A stretch of 64,000 bases of DNA. Source: Muribaculaceae bacterium. GTDB taxonomy: Bacteria > Bacteroidota > Bacteroidia > Bacteroidales > Muribaculaceae. This document shows positions 1 to 9,418 of this stretch, one piece after another. The notes beneath the pieces were generated by a model. The model was given only the letters and a program-made list of their open reading frames with translations, was not told the DNA's origin and did not search any database. A program made the position numbers and the translations under genes. The DNA is taken from NCBI GenBank assembly GCA_014867205.1, contig WGUO01000008.1, forward strand, positions 36,123-100,122, read 5' to 3'. Within the stretch, counting starts at the first letter, position 1. Every line of letters begins with the position of its first letter.

Positions 1-2
1 AT

Positions 3-644
3 TTTGCAAAACCGGCTAAAACGAATCCATGGAAACAATGTGGAGATGAGAAGAATCGCAAAAGAATAATCTGGGCTCCTCATGCTTCAATTCAAGAAGT
101 ATCAAGCCTTAATCGCCATGGTTTTATATGGCTCCATAATGCTATGTTGTATTTTGCGGAAAAATATAAAGATTGTATCCAAATTGCATTTAAGCCACAT
201 CCATACCTAAAGGATAGTCTACGCGACATCTGGGGCGTGGTCAAAACAAATGAATATTATGAGAAATGGGAGCATGGGGAAAACACTCAGTTAAATACGG
301 GAGAATTTATTGATTTATTTAAATCTTCTGATGCAATGATTCACGATAGTGGTTCTTTTACGGGAGAGTATCTATTTACACAGAAACCTGTTATGTTTAC
401 TACACAAAATAAGACTGAGTTATATAATACCGCTGATTATTTTGGCGTGGAATGTTTGAATTGTCATTACTTTGGATCCAATATTGAAGAAGTTGAACAA
501 TTTATAGTCAACATTATAAATGAAGACAATGATTATCTCTATGAAAAAAGAGTTAAATTTAAACGTGAATACTTGACACCGCCGAACAATCAGAGTGTAG
601 CAAAAAATATATATGATGACATTGTAGAAAGTCTATTTGGATAA
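3..644 (+). CDS. CDP-glycerol glycerophosphotransferase-like protein (5' end outside window)
   Basis: The frame is open from the first bases of the window, so the N-terminus lies upstream; about 213 residues are visible. They resemble the C-terminal nucleotide-binding half of the CDP-glycerol:polyol glycerophosphotransferase family (TagB/TagF type, GT-B fold): an IIWAPHAS strand, a KPHP motif, then SSDAMIHDSGSF followed by EYLFTQKPVMF, which fits the family block around the donor phosphate site. Enzymes of this family transfer glycerol phosphate or a related group from a CDP donor to a surface glycan at the cytoplasmic face of the membrane. It opens a run of same-strand glycan genes. The family call rests on motif recognition; the donor is not known, and other CDP-alditol or sugar transferases of the same fold are possible. 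Confidence 0.65.
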   Translation, partial: FAKPAKTNPWKQCGDEKNRKRIIWAPHASIQEVSSLNRHGFIWLHNAMLYFAEKYKDCIQIAFKPHPYLKDSLRDIWGVVKTNEYYEKWEHGENTQLNTGEFIDLFKSSDAMIHDSGSFTGEYLFTQKPVMFTTQNKTELYNTADYFGVECLNCHYFGSNIEEVEQFIVNIINEDNDYLYEKRVKFKREYLTPPNNQSVAKNIYDDIVESLFG

Positions 645-746
645 ATAATGATTCATGTGAACCAACTTAAGGTTATTTTATTACTAAAGGCATCCAAGCT
701 TACCGGATAGGCATGTTGTGCGAGCCATAAATAGCATAAAATCAGT

Positions 747-1739
747 ATGAACATGACGCAGATTAAATCGAAGCTTATAACAATCATAGTATCGGTTTAT
801 AACGGAGAAAACACGCTAAGAAGATGCGTCAAGTCTATCTTGTCTCAGACCTACAAGGATTGGGAGTGTATATTGGTCAATGACGGGTCTACGGATCGAA
901 CCGGTGAAATTTGCGAGTGCATTGCCGCGTCAGATTCTCGGTTCCGGGTGATTCATCAGGCTAATTCAGGTCCCAATGCAGCGAGAAACCAGGGAATTGA
1001 GGCAGCCCGGGGCGAGTTCTTGATATTCCCCGATGCGGATGACGATTTTTTTTCGGAAGATACGTTTGAATCAAACCTGCAATTTCTGCTCGATAACCAT
1101 GAGATTGATATAGTAACAATGCCACAGTATCGTGAACAGCCGGACGGTTCATATTCAACAAAGCCAAAACAATTTGAGCGTCGAATCTTGACCGACAAGC
1201 GTGAGATGTTCACAAACTGGTACAACGGGCAAATTATTGATGGAGCATTCCACGGCAAGATTTTCCGTAAAACGCTCTTTCTGGGATGGAAACTGATTGA
1301 AGAGATTCGGTTCACAGAAGACCATTACAATATCCCAGATTTGTGCGAGCGTTGTCGGAAGGTGCAGGTCTCAGCTGTCGGTGGTTATGTGTACAAATGC
1401 AATCAAGAGTCAGCCATTCATACAAAGTACACGGATTTCAAGCGCTATGGGCAGTTGCGCTCCGAAGTCCGTCTGTGCCAATACTTTAGCAAATTGGGCA
1501 AATGCGAGCGTAACGAAGCTCCTATATATCTGCGTGCCATTGAGAATGCCTACTATCTTCAAGGAACAGAATACGAGAGTTCAGTCTTAGGGGCTCTTTC
1601 ACAATTGCCGCCTCATTATTGCCAAGGAGGGACGCGCTTTCAGCAGATTCTCAAATATGTCATTCTATTGTTTGGCAATAAAAACGGCTTGAAATTCATG
1701 AGACAATGTTTGCAAACACTAAAAGCAATACGTCAGTAA
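747..1739 (+). CDS. Glycosyltransferase family 2
   Basis: 330 residues. The N-terminal GT-A domain starts at about residue 9 with LITIIVSVYNGENTL, then LVNDGSTDRT and NSGPNAARNQGIEAARGE, the standard GT2 nucleotide-sugar fold. The metal-binding DxD position reads FPDADDD and a TEDHY segment supplies the probable catalytic base. The C-terminal 100 residues are less conserved and probably bind the acceptor. The product is predicted to be a cytoplasmic, membrane-associated enzyme adding one sugar to a lipid-linked repeat unit; neither donor nor linkage can be read from the sequence. Two in-frame ATGs lie six bases apart; the first is used here. The stop overlaps the ATG of the next gene (TAATG), so translation is probably coupled. 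Confidence 0.9.
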   Translation: MNMTQIKSKLITIIVSVYNGENTLRRCVKSILSQTYKDWECILVNDGSTDRTGEICECIAASDSRFRVIHQANSGPNAARNQGIEAARGEFLIFPDADDDFFSEDTFESNLQFLLDNHEIDIVTMPQYREQPDGSYSTKPKQFERRILTDKREMFTNWYNGQIIDGAFHGKIFRKTLFLGWKLIEEIRFTEDHYNIPDLCERCRKVQVSAVGGYVYKCNQESAIHTKYTDFKRYGQLRSEVRLCQYFSKLGKCERNEAPIYLRAIENAYYLQGTEYESSVLGALSQLPPHYCQGGTRFQQILKYVILLFGNKNGLKFMRQCLQTLKAIRQ

Positions 1740-2695
1740 TGAGAATCAAGGTTGCATTTTGCGATTTTTGGGATGATTTTGACCCCAATGACAATTTTTT
1801 AATTGCATCTTTGCGCAGAATCTGTGAGGTCGAACTTGTTTCGCCTCAAAACCATCCCGACATTCTGTTTTATTCAATAATGGGATACTCGAACCTGTAT
1901 TATACGGACTGTGTACGTATTTATTATACCGGAGAGAATGATGTGCCGGATTTTAATAAATGCGACTATGCGATTTCATTTCAACATCTTACGTTAGGCA
2001 AACGTCATATTCGTTTACCGCTTTATGTTTGGTATGGTTCGTTTAATCGAATACGCGACAATCAGTTGAAGCCAATACCGGCAGAGAGGAGTTTTTGCAG
2101 TTTTGTGGTTAGTAACAATTGGTGTGCCACATCCTTGAGGACAGAAATTTTCGAACGACTATCCCAATATAAGCCAGTAGCTTCCGGAGGTCGTTATGCC
2201 AATAATGTTGGAGGACCTGTTAAGGACAAGATTGAATTCCTACGTAATTATAAATTCAATATCGCATTTGAGAACAGTAGAGTTGACGGCTATACTACTG
2301 AGAAACTCTTGGATGCTCTTGCGGCCCGCACTGTGCCCATTTACTGGGGCAATCCTCTTGTGGAGGTAGATGTAAATCCCAGTAGTTTCATTAATGTCAG
2401 CGACTTCGCGACACTTGACGATTGCATTGACTACATCAAGAAAGTTGATAACGATGATGCGCTGTATTCCACATATCTTGCCGAGAATCCAATCAGCGAA
2501 TATCATCCATTTCTGAATTGGGAAAACAAGCTTGACGATTTTTTAAGCGACATAGTATCCCATCCTCGCCGATATGTTACCACATTTGGACTGGGGGGCA
2601 CAATATTTACCTCGGCACTTGGGAAAGAAGAGATGTTTCACAGCGGTAAGATGCAGCGAGTATTTAAGATGTATAAAAGATATAAACATAAATGA
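1739..2695 (+). CDS. Alpha-1,3-fucosyltransferase-like protein (GT10)
   Basis: 318 residues from the ATG at 1739. The block AFENSRVDGYTTEKLLDA followed by RTVPIYWGNP (about residues 174-202) is the signature of GT10 alpha-1,3/4-fucosyltransferases, with the conserved Asn, Glu-Lys and Tyr-Trp-Gly positions for GDP-fucose binding. A bacterial enzyme of this size adds fucose to GlcNAc or glucose in a surface glycan and can produce Lewis-type epitopes. A start 33 bases upstream is also open, but the ATG at 1739 overlaps the previous stop as TAATG, the arrangement usual for this operon. The stop overlaps the next gene by four bases (ATGA). GDP-fucose synthesis genes are not in the window, so the donor must come from elsewhere. 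Confidence 0.88.
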   Translation: MRIKVAFCDFWDDFDPNDNFLIASLRRICEVELVSPQNHPDILFYSIMGYSNLYYTDCVRIYYTGENDVPDFNKCDYAISFQHLTLGKRHIRLPLYVWYGSFNRIRDNQLKPIPAERSFCSFVVSNNWCATSLRTEIFERLSQYKPVASGGRYANNVGGPVKDKIEFLRNYKFNIAFENSRVDGYTTEKLLDALAARTVPIYWGNPLVEVDVNPSSFINVSDFATLDDCIDYIKKVDNDDALYSTYLAENPISEYHPFLNWENKLDDFLSDIVSHPRRYVTTFGLGGTIFTSALGKEEMFHSGKMQRVFKMYKRYKHK

Positions 2696-3681
2696 CAAAA
2701 CCTAAAATATCAATAATCATTCCAGTATATAATGTTGAGTCATATCTCCGCGAATGTCTTGACAGTGTACTTTCGCAGACATTTACGAATTGGGAATGTA
2801 TTCTCGTTGACGATGGCTCGAAAGATTCTTCAGGCAAGATATGTGATGAATATGCAGAGCATGACAATAGGTTTAAATCTATTCATCAGACAAATCAAGG
2901 ACAAGCATCTGCACGAAATTTGGCTCTAAATAATGCCAAAGGTGATTATATTATGTTTCTCGACTCTGACGATTATTGGATCAGTCATTCTGTGTTGACA
3001 GAATTATTGAATCTTTGGGAATTGAACCCCAATGCTCAATACATCCAGTTTTCATATTTCAGTTTCTTTGAAGATAAATCGTTTCCATCGTATAATAAAG
3101 AGGCAAAACTCACAATGCTGTCAGATTCGAAGTCTATAATTGACGCTTTTGAACGCGGACAAATAACTACGATTACTTGTGATAAAATATTTCATCATTC
3201 AGTAATAGGCGATAGAATCAGATTCCCATTTGGAGTGTATTACGAAGATGAACGGTTTATCATTGATTTAATGGAGCATCTGAATCAAGTAGTTATTTCA
3301 TCTAAAGATTATTATGCGTATCGAATTAGAAGTGGCTCTACCACGCATAGCGAATTCGACTTGCGTCACGCCTGTGATTTGTTTGAGAAAGATTTTCACG
3401 GCATGAAAGTGATGCAGAATATTCCTAATGCAGAATCTCTATATATCAACTATTACGTCGGCACCATCCGCGAATATTGCAACGCAATCCTTCTCGGGGG
3501 CGAGGAGCGTGTAAAAAAATACAATAAAGAAATAAAACGACTCATTCCACCTTTTGCACAATTGTGGAAATGCTGGAAGAAAATAGGTTTTTCAACAATA
3601 TTGCTGAGTGGTATACTCAAACTATCGGGATTTAAAATTCTGGTAATGATTTTGAATTTGAGATCAAAAGGAAAGCCATAA
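2692..3681 (+). CDS. Glycosyltransferase family 2
   Basis: 329 residues with a clear GT2 GT-A domain: KISIIIPVYNVESYLRECL at the N-terminus, LVDDGSKDSSG, then GDYIMFLDSDDYW with the DSD metal motif, and YYEDERF as the likely catalytic-base region near residue 180. Closely related in layout to the GT2 at 747-1739. The start ATG overlaps the stop of the GT10 gene (ATGA), which indicates translational coupling and makes this start firm. Base composition is AT-rich (many tat, aaa, att codons) like the genes on either side. The sugar added is unknown. Confidence 0.92.
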   Translation: MTKPKISIIIPVYNVESYLRECLDSVLSQTFTNWECILVDDGSKDSSGKICDEYAEHDNRFKSIHQTNQGQASARNLALNNAKGDYIMFLDSDDYWISHSVLTELLNLWELNPNAQYIQFSYFSFFEDKSFPSYNKEAKLTMLSDSKSIIDAFERGQITTITCDKIFHHSVIGDRIRFPFGVYYEDERFIIDLMEHLNQVVISSKDYYAYRIRSGSTTHSEFDLRHACDLFEKDFHGMKVMQNIPNAESLYINYYVGTIREYCNAILLGGEERVKKYNKEIKRLIPPFAQLWKCWKKIGFSTILLSGILKLSGFKILVMILNLRSKGKP

Positions 3682-3860
3682 AACGCGACAAAATATGCCG
3701 AATTATTATGGGCGCACCAAGATGCTTTGCCATATTAACAGAGGACTCTTACACATAATGGGAATGCGAAACGGATAGAAGCCCTAAGCACAATCCTCAG
3801 ACAAATTACACCTTAACCACAGAAACAGAAGATGAACCCTAATCATCAAATGCTTAAACC

Positions 3861-4520
3861 ATGTTGTTCCTTAAAATTCTATTATACCCAATCTCATTTG
3901 TTCGAAAAAAAATAAATTTATTCAAACAAGAAGAAAGAGAAAATAAAATTCGTGCTAAATACGGGAATCTAACTAAATATTCTTTAAAAGATCCAAATAT
4001 AACGGCTGGCGATTTTTCATATGGAATTCCGAACATTTCATTATATACTGACAAACCATATAAAGTTTCAATAGGAAGGTTCTGCTCGATCTCAAATAAC
4101 GTCGAAATAATTATTGGAGGAAATCACAACTATAGAAATGTTTCTTCTTATTCATTGATACCACAAGTACAAGAGATTTTTCCCGATATTAAGCATCCTG
4201 ACAAGCCTGTTAAAAATGTTGTAATTGGGAATGATGTCTGGATTGCTAAAAATGTAACAATTCTTCAGGGAGTTACAATCGGAGATGGAGCAGTTATCGG
4301 GACTAATTCCGTAGTTGCAAAAGATATTCCTCCATATGCAATCGCCGTTGGCAATCCCATTAAAATTATCAAATATCGTTTTAACGAACATCAGATTGAG
4401 GCACTTCTAAGAATCAAATGGTGGGATTGGCCATTGGATATTCTGAAAGAGCGCATGAAAGAAATTATTAATGAGGATATTGATGGTTTTATAGCCAAAT
4501 ATGATCCAAGAGAAGCATAA
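3861..4520 (+). CDS. Hexapeptide-repeat acetyltransferase (CatB/VatD-like)
   Basis: 219 residues forming a left-handed beta-helix O-acetyltransferase of the xenobiotic/CatB group. Imperfect hexapeptide turns are seen at VSIGRFCSISNNVEI and again at NVVIGNDVWIAKNVTILQ, GVTIGDGAVIGTNSVVAKDI and AVGNPIKII, followed by the family's C-terminal helix rich in Trp (IKWWDWP). The loop between coils contains the GGNHNYRNVSS segment, where the catalytic His of the family lies. In this setting it most likely O- or N-acetylates a sugar of the repeat unit using acetyl-CoA in the cytoplasm. A 179-base gap precedes it in which I see no gene; the next gene begins eight bases after the stop. Confidence 0.85.
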   Translation: MLFLKILLYPISFVRKKINLFKQEERENKIRAKYGNLTKYSLKDPNITAGDFSYGIPNISLYTDKPYKVSIGRFCSISNNVEIIIGGNHNYRNVSSYSLIPQVQEIFPDIKHPDKPVKNVVIGNDVWIAKNVTILQGVTIGDGAVIGTNSVVAKDIPPYAIAVGNPIKIIKYRFNEHQIEALLRIKWWDWPLDILKERMKEIINEDIDGFIAKYDPREA

Positions 4521-4528
4521 ATTCTATT

Positions 4529-5506
4529 ATGAAAAGTGAGCGACCTCTTATCTCCGTATGTGTGCCAACATACAATCAAGAATCAGAAATAAGGCAAGCA
4601 CTTGATGGAATTCTGTCACAAAAGGATGTCAACATAGAAATAATTATTGCAAACGATGGAAGTACAGACCGCACTCATGATGTCTGCATGGAGTATCTGA
4701 ACAAATATCCATCAGTCATTAAGTATATCAATCAAAAGTACAATAAGGGTATAATCAAAAATACTGAAGACTGCTTAATGGCTGCGAGCGGTAAGTATAT
4801 TGCAATCTGCGAAGGCGATGATTACTGGATTGATGATTATAAACTGAGGAATCAATGCGCTCTAATGGAGTCCGACGAACAGATTTCAATGTCGCATACC
4901 AACTGGGTTAATTTGTATCAAGAGACCAATACGTTTGAAATTGAGAAAATAAAAGAGGCAAGCTATATCTGTGAAATAGAAGGAGGGATTAAGTCTTTCG
5001 AGGAGATATATCAATCGAAATACAGAGGAATCAGATTCAGTTCTACGGTTTTCCGGTCAGATATATTTCATAAAATTGTTAATTACCACCCTGACTTCTT
5101 TAGTTCTTCTTTTTCTACCATTGATTTAGGGCTATTTTTATGTATGGCATATTATGGCAGGATTGCATATATAAATGCTGCAACGACTGTTTACCGTATT
5201 CACGATGGCTCTGTTTCCATTAATTCGAATTTAACTATACAGAATAAATTTGCATTGGGAGTGCTTCATATATTATGCTATTTTGCTGATCAGTTCCATT
5301 ATTCTCATAAGGAAATGAACAGACGTATCAACAAGCCATTTGGGGGCATATTAAACCATGCAATAAAAAACAATGATTCGCTGGCTATTCAAGAATTATG
5401 GAATATTAAAACGACATATAAACCTAAACTTACTCCTCAAAGACTTGTAATTATGTGTCTTGCTAAGAACTGTATCTTACGGAAACTTATAAAGAATGTT
5501 CTTTAG
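4529..5506 (+). CDS. Glycosyltransferase family 2
   Basis: 325 residues. The N-terminus reads LISVCVPTYNQESEIRQAL, then IIIANDGSTDRTHDVC and KYIAICEGDDYWIDDYKLRNQ, the GT2 subgroup with EGDDYW in place of the more usual DADD motif, common in capsule loci of gut Bacteroidales. A predicted hydrophobic segment near residue 210 (LGLFLCMAYYG) may be a membrane-contact element. The gene follows the acetyltransferase by eight bases and is probably co-transcribed. Very AT-rich. Donor and linkage unknown. Confidence 0.88.
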   Translation: MKSERPLISVCVPTYNQESEIRQALDGILSQKDVNIEIIIANDGSTDRTHDVCMEYLNKYPSVIKYINQKYNKGIIKNTEDCLMAASGKYIAICEGDDYWIDDYKLRNQCALMESDEQISMSHTNWVNLYQETNTFEIEKIKEASYICEIEGGIKSFEEIYQSKYRGIRFSSTVFRSDIFHKIVNYHPDFFSSSFSTIDLGLFLCMAYYGRIAYINAATTVYRIHDGSVSINSNLTIQNKFALGVLHILCYFADQFHYSHKEMNRRINKPFGGILNHAIKNNDSLAIQELWNIKTTYKPKLTPQRLVIMCLAKNCILRKLIKNVL

Positions 5507-5593
5507 AACATCTTAAGTATCATTATTACACTTTTTACAAAATAGATAAAAGAAGTATTAGATAGCATATCCATTTAAAGACTAATATATTAT

Positions 5594-6868
5594 ATGCGGA
5601 TACTTCAAGTCGCATCAGGAGATTTCACCTCAACTTATGGAGGAGGTCAGGTGTACGTCAAGAATATAGTTGACTGTATGCTTGAAATGGGTCTCAATGT
5701 ATCCGTCCTTTCATTTGTTGAGACTTTCTCTAACAGGAAGACACCTCATGGCAATGGAACTCTTTATGAGGTGCCCAATAATATTGAAGAAGAGCAATTA
5801 TCCAAAATTGCTAAAAAAATCAACCCTGATATTATTCATGCGCATAGCAATAAGGCCTTAATCTGCCGGATTGGCAAGAAACTGAATGTCCCTGTCGTTG
5901 TGACAGCGCATCACGGCGGGATTCTCTGTCCGGGAGGAGCAATGATGGATAGCACTGACTCAATATGCCACCGCAAATTGAATCATAAGGATTGTCTACC
6001 ATGTGTATTGCGAAATACACGCACCGGACTTCACTGGTGGTATCCGTTTATGAAATATCTTCCAGAAAATAAATATGTCTCTTTAGGCCGATTCCTTTCT
6101 AAAAAGCCGTTCATCCCTTTCATCACACCAATAGGATTGGGTGGCCTACAAATTAAAAGCAAGATTGATTATTGGAAAGAGGTTACAGAAAAATGCTCGA
6201 CAATGATTGCTCCTTGCAATGCAATTGCCGAAGCAATGATAAATAATGGACTCGACAAACATAAAACAATCGTGCTCCCGCATGGTATCCCATTCCCCAA
6301 AAATCAATCGAAATTTCCGGAAATCGAGGATGGCAAAATCAAGTTCTTCTATGTCGGCAGGATTTGCTATATCAAGGGTATCCATGTATTGTTGGAGGCA
6401 TTTCATTTAATAGATAATCCTCATATCAAGCTTCATCTTATCGGTGGAGCCGTAGGCAATGGGGAAACACGATATATGAATTCCCTACAAAAGAAATATG
6501 CTCGAGATAAAAGAATTATATGGCATGGAAAGATTGACTCCTCAAAGATGTTTGATACAATTAGCCAATTCCATGTTGGATGCGCTCCCACTATTTGTCT
6601 GGAGATATTTGGATTGAACATTGCAGAGGCTCTTGCAATGGGCAAACCTGTTATTGCCTCTCGATGCGGAGGAGCAGAGATGCAGATTAAGGATGGAGTA
6701 AATGGATGGGTGATTAAACCCAATGACGTTGAAGAATTACGCACTGCTCTGCAGGATATTATAGATAACCCGTCGGTTCTGTCCGATATGTCAGCCAAAT
6801 GCTCGTCGATCTCTATTGAGGACCATTGCAACTCTCTTTTGAAAATTTATAATAGACTTCTCTTATGA
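5594..6868 (+). CDS. Glycosyltransferase family 4
   Basis: 424 residues, GT-B fold. The N-terminal domain begins MRILQVASGDFTSTYGGGQ with the glycine-rich acceptor loop; the C-terminal donor domain starts at FFYVGRICYIKGIHVLLEA and contains ICLEIFGLNIAEALAMGKP with the E-x7-E motif that binds the nucleotide sugar in GT4 enzymes. A Cys-rich insert (ILCPGGAMM...CHRKLNHKDCLPC) in the N-terminal domain is typical of a capsule GT4 subgroup; it could hold a metal, which is an inference. The stop overlaps the following GT32 gene by four bases (ATGA). Retaining transferase at the cytoplasmic face; the sugar is unknown. Confidence 0.92.
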   Translation: MRILQVASGDFTSTYGGGQVYVKNIVDCMLEMGLNVSVLSFVETFSNRKTPHGNGTLYEVPNNIEEEQLSKIAKKINPDIIHAHSNKALICRIGKKLNVPVVVTAHHGGILCPGGAMMDSTDSICHRKLNHKDCLPCVLRNTRTGLHWWYPFMKYLPENKYVSLGRFLSKKPFIPFITPIGLGGLQIKSKIDYWKEVTEKCSTMIAPCNAIAEAMINNGLDKHKTIVLPHGIPFPKNQSKFPEIEDGKIKFFYVGRICYIKGIHVLLEAFHLIDNPHIKLHLIGGAVGNGETRYMNSLQKKYARDKRIIWHGKIDSSKMFDTISQFHVGCAPTICLEIFGLNIAEALAMGKPVIASRCGGAEMQIKDGVNGWVIKPNDVEELRTALQDIIDNPSVLSDMSAKCSSISIEDHCNSLLKIYNRLLL

Positions 6869-7596
6869 TACCAAAGACCATTCATTATTGCTGGTTCGGA
6901 AGAGGAAAAAAGCCCTACCTGATTCGCAAGTGCATTAAGTCGTGGCGAAAGAGTATGCCTGACTATGAGATTAAGGAATGGAACGAAGACAACTTCGATG
7001 TCAACGCCATTCCATTCGTGCGCGAGGCGTATGCCGAACGCAAATGGGCTTTTGTGGCAGATGTTTGCCGCTTCTACGCATGTTACAACGAAGGAGGAAT
7101 CTATCTTGATACAGACGTGGAGGTTTTCAAACGACTCGATGAGTTTTTAGAACATTCTTGCTTCACTGGCTCTGAAGTACGGACATATACAGGTGGTTTG
7201 TTCATATCGGTGGATGCGTCTGCTTTCGGCTGTGAGAAAGGTCATTGGTATATCAAAGAGTGTCTCGACTGGTATAAGGACAAACACTTTAGAAATGAAG
7301 AAAATGATATAACGGGAGGTGTTGTTCAAGGGGTTGCCACATCTCTCCTTAAGCCATATGGATATACCCGCGAAAACAAGAGACAGACAATCAAAGATGT
7401 GGATGTATTTCCAAATTCTTATTTTGCAAACAAGACAGTCCCTTACGACAAATCTTCTATCTATACTCTTCACCATTTCGACGGTTCATGGAATGATAGC
7501 CCAAATCGCGGTAAATTATTCAAATTTTGCCGTAAACATGATCTGATGCATGTTTATCGAGCACTGGAGTCTGTGACTCAAAAGATTCGGAAATGA
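6865..7596 (+). CDS. GT32-type glycosyltransferase (capsular polysaccharide synthesis, DxD)
   Basis: 243 residues. MIPKTIHYCWFGRGKKP is the hallmark start of the OCH1/GT32 'sugar-transferase with DxD motif' family, and AFVADVCRFYACYNEGGIYLD leads into DTDVEVF, the metal-binding DxD near residue 81. A C-terminal HHFDGSW segment supplies the conserved His/Trp of the family. Bacterial members add galactose, mannose or glucose to surface glycans. Both junctions are four-base overlaps (ATGA with the GT4 before, and with the GT4 after), so the three genes are translated as a coupled unit. Confidence 0.9.
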   Translation: MIPKTIHYCWFGRGKKPYLIRKCIKSWRKSMPDYEIKEWNEDNFDVNAIPFVREAYAERKWAFVADVCRFYACYNEGGIYLDTDVEVFKRLDEFLEHSCFTGSEVRTYTGGLFISVDASAFGCEKGHWYIKECLDWYKDKHFRNEENDITGGVVQGVATSLLKPYGYTRENKRQTIKDVDVFPNSYFANKTVPYDKSSIYTLHHFDGSWNDSPNRGKLFKFCRKHDLMHVYRALESVTQKIRK

Positions 7597-8714
7597 AACG
7601 ATTGCTTATTGACGCCAATCCTGCGATTCCGTTTATTATGTCGGGGCATGTTAACGGTATAGGGAGAACCAATGTGGAACTTATCCGCGCCTTGAACAGC
7701 ATTCCCGCGGATGAGATTCCTTTTAGGATTAGTCTCTGCACTCATAATCTAAAGGGGATCAATGCATCGGCGCTTACTACACGCTTTAAGACCCATCACC
7801 TCTACTTACGTAATCGTGACAACTGGAACCGGGCAATCGCATTTCTACACATTCGCGAACTGATGGCTCCCTATGACCTGCTGCACATTACCCATAATTT
7901 CGAATATGTCGCTAATCCCGACAAATGTGTGGTCACCATCCATGATGCCATGATGTTCTCTTATCCGGAACCATTCTTGGGTCATGACTGGGCACGAAAG
8001 AATTATCCCCCTTTTGCACGAAAAGTCAGGGCTATCATCACCTGCAGCCAGAACTCAAAACGGGAAATTGCGGAGTATATGGGTGTGAATCCCGACAAGA
8101 TTTTTGTTGCGCCCTGGGGTGTCGACCATGAACTACTGCGACCTCATGCCACCGAGCCATGCAGATATACTTCCGAGAAACCATATTTTATTGCTGTATC
8201 CTGCGACCGTGGCCGAAAGAACACGATTGCAGTTGTCAAGGCTTTTATTAAATTCTTGAAAAATAATCCGGAACATCAGTTAGTTTTGGTTTGGCGCACA
8301 CCCTCTGACGAGGCTCTGAGACTTATCGAGGAGAATCCGGAAGTCAAAGACAAGATACACTTCGCGTCAAATATATCTAATGAAGTGTTGGCCGACCTTT
8401 ATGCCGGGGCTACTTGCTCATTCTTTCCCAGTCGTTATGAGGGCTTCGGACTCCCAATTGCCGAATCAATGGCTTGCGGTACACCGGTTGTAACCTGCCG
8501 AAACAGTTCTCTTGAAGAGGTCGGCGGCGAGGTGGCCTTGTATGTCGATCCGGATGATATCGACTCAATGGCTGATTATATGGAGCAGTTTGAGAATGGC
8601 TCACTAACCAAGGAATCAATGTCGGAAGAATGCCTTGCGCAAAGTATGAACTTCACTTGGGAACGCTGTTCGCGCCTAACACTTGACGTATATCGCAAAT
8701 GCTTGGATATATAA
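7593..8714 (+). CDS. Glycosyltransferase family 4
   Basis: 373 residues, mannosyltransferase-like GT4. Seen: HVNGIGRTNVELIRAL (acceptor-domain glycine loop), VVTIHDAMMFSYPEPF, ITCSQNSKREIAEYMGV at the domain linker, YFIAVSCDRGRKNTIAVVKAF at the start of the donor domain, and SRYEGFGLPIAESMACGTPVV with the E-x7-E motif. This layout is that of GT4 enzymes of the WbaZ/mtfB type in O-antigen loci, which often transfer mannose or rhamnose; the sugar here is inference only. Overlaps the genes before (4 bases) and after (16 bases). Confidence 0.92.
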   Translation: MKRLLIDANPAIPFIMSGHVNGIGRTNVELIRALNSIPADEIPFRISLCTHNLKGINASALTTRFKTHHLYLRNRDNWNRAIAFLHIRELMAPYDLLHITHNFEYVANPDKCVVTIHDAMMFSYPEPFLGHDWARKNYPPFARKVRAIITCSQNSKREIAEYMGVNPDKIFVAPWGVDHELLRPHATEPCRYTSEKPYFIAVSCDRGRKNTIAVVKAFIKFLKNNPEHQLVLVWRTPSDEALRLIEENPEVKDKIHFASNISNEVLADLYAGATCSFFPSRYEGFGLPIAESMACGTPVVTCRNSSLEEVGGEVALYVDPDDIDSMADYMEQFENGSLTKESMSEECLAQSMNFTWERCSRLTLDVYRKCLDI

Positions 8715-9418
8715 AGGATATAATACGTAATCTTCGTTGCCGCCTTCTTCAACTTAAACTAAGCGGCAAACCTGAGATCGCATTGCCGGAATCAGTGCTT
8801 ATCATTGCCCCGCATCCTGACGATGAGGCGATTGGGTGCGGTGGACTGATCGCACGGCTTTGTGCGGAGGGTCAAGCTCCGCATGTGGTAGTGATGACTG
8901 GCGGCGGCGGTTCGCTGAGAGGTTATTCGGATATGCCGGAGAGCGATGTGATAAAGGCACGGAGAAACCTTACTCTAAAATCTGCTAAGGCTTTGGGGCT
9001 GCCGGAGTCAAATATCCATTTCCTTGACTTTGTGGATGGGCATATCGACGATAGACCCGAATCGGAGATGAAACGCCTCAAAGATCTTATCAAGCAACTG
9101 AAACCGGATGCAATATTCGTACCTCACAGTGGCGAGGGATGGCCGGACCATATAAATACCCGTCAGATAATTCTCAATTTTCAATTTCCGAAGGTGTACG
9201 AGTATTGCGTCTGGATGTGGTATTATAATGTATGGAATCTGGACTGGAAGAATGCTTTTCAGTTTAGGATGACTGACTCCGAACATGTCGCCAAACTGAA
9301 AGCGGCGGATGCTTATATCAAGCCATTGGCCCCTTGCGGTCAGCCCTGGAGCGGGGTCCTCCCTAAACCATTCATTAAGGCTAACACTGCACGACGGGAA
9401 CTTTATTTCAAGTTATGA
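8699..9418 (+). CDS. PIG-L family N-deacetylase
   Basis: 239 residues. The motif APHPDDEAIGCGG at about residues 37-49 is the zinc-binding signature of PIG-L/LmbE deacetylases (His39, Asp41/Asp42), and PHSGEGWPDHINTR further on gives the second His pair of the zinc site. Members remove the N-acetyl group from GlcNAc-type sugars in GPI, mycothiol, bacillithiol and several glycan pathways. The gene lies in the middle of the glycan operon, overlaps the GT4 upstream by 16 bases and the ATP-grasp gene downstream by four. That placement suggests that it frees an amine on a sugar of the repeat unit. No signal peptide is evident, so it acts in the cytoplasm. Confidence 0.9.
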   Translation: MLGYIKDIIRNLRCRLLQLKLSGKPEIALPESVLIIAPHPDDEAIGCGGLIARLCAEGQAPHVVVMTGGGGSLRGYSDMPESDVIKARRNLTLKSAKALGLPESNIHFLDFVDGHIDDRPESEMKRLKDLIKQLKPDAIFVPHSGEGWPDHINTRQIILNFQFPKVYEYCVWMWYYNVWNLDWKNAFQFRMTDSEHVAKLKAADAYIKPLAPCGQPWSGVLPKPFIKANTARRELYFKL

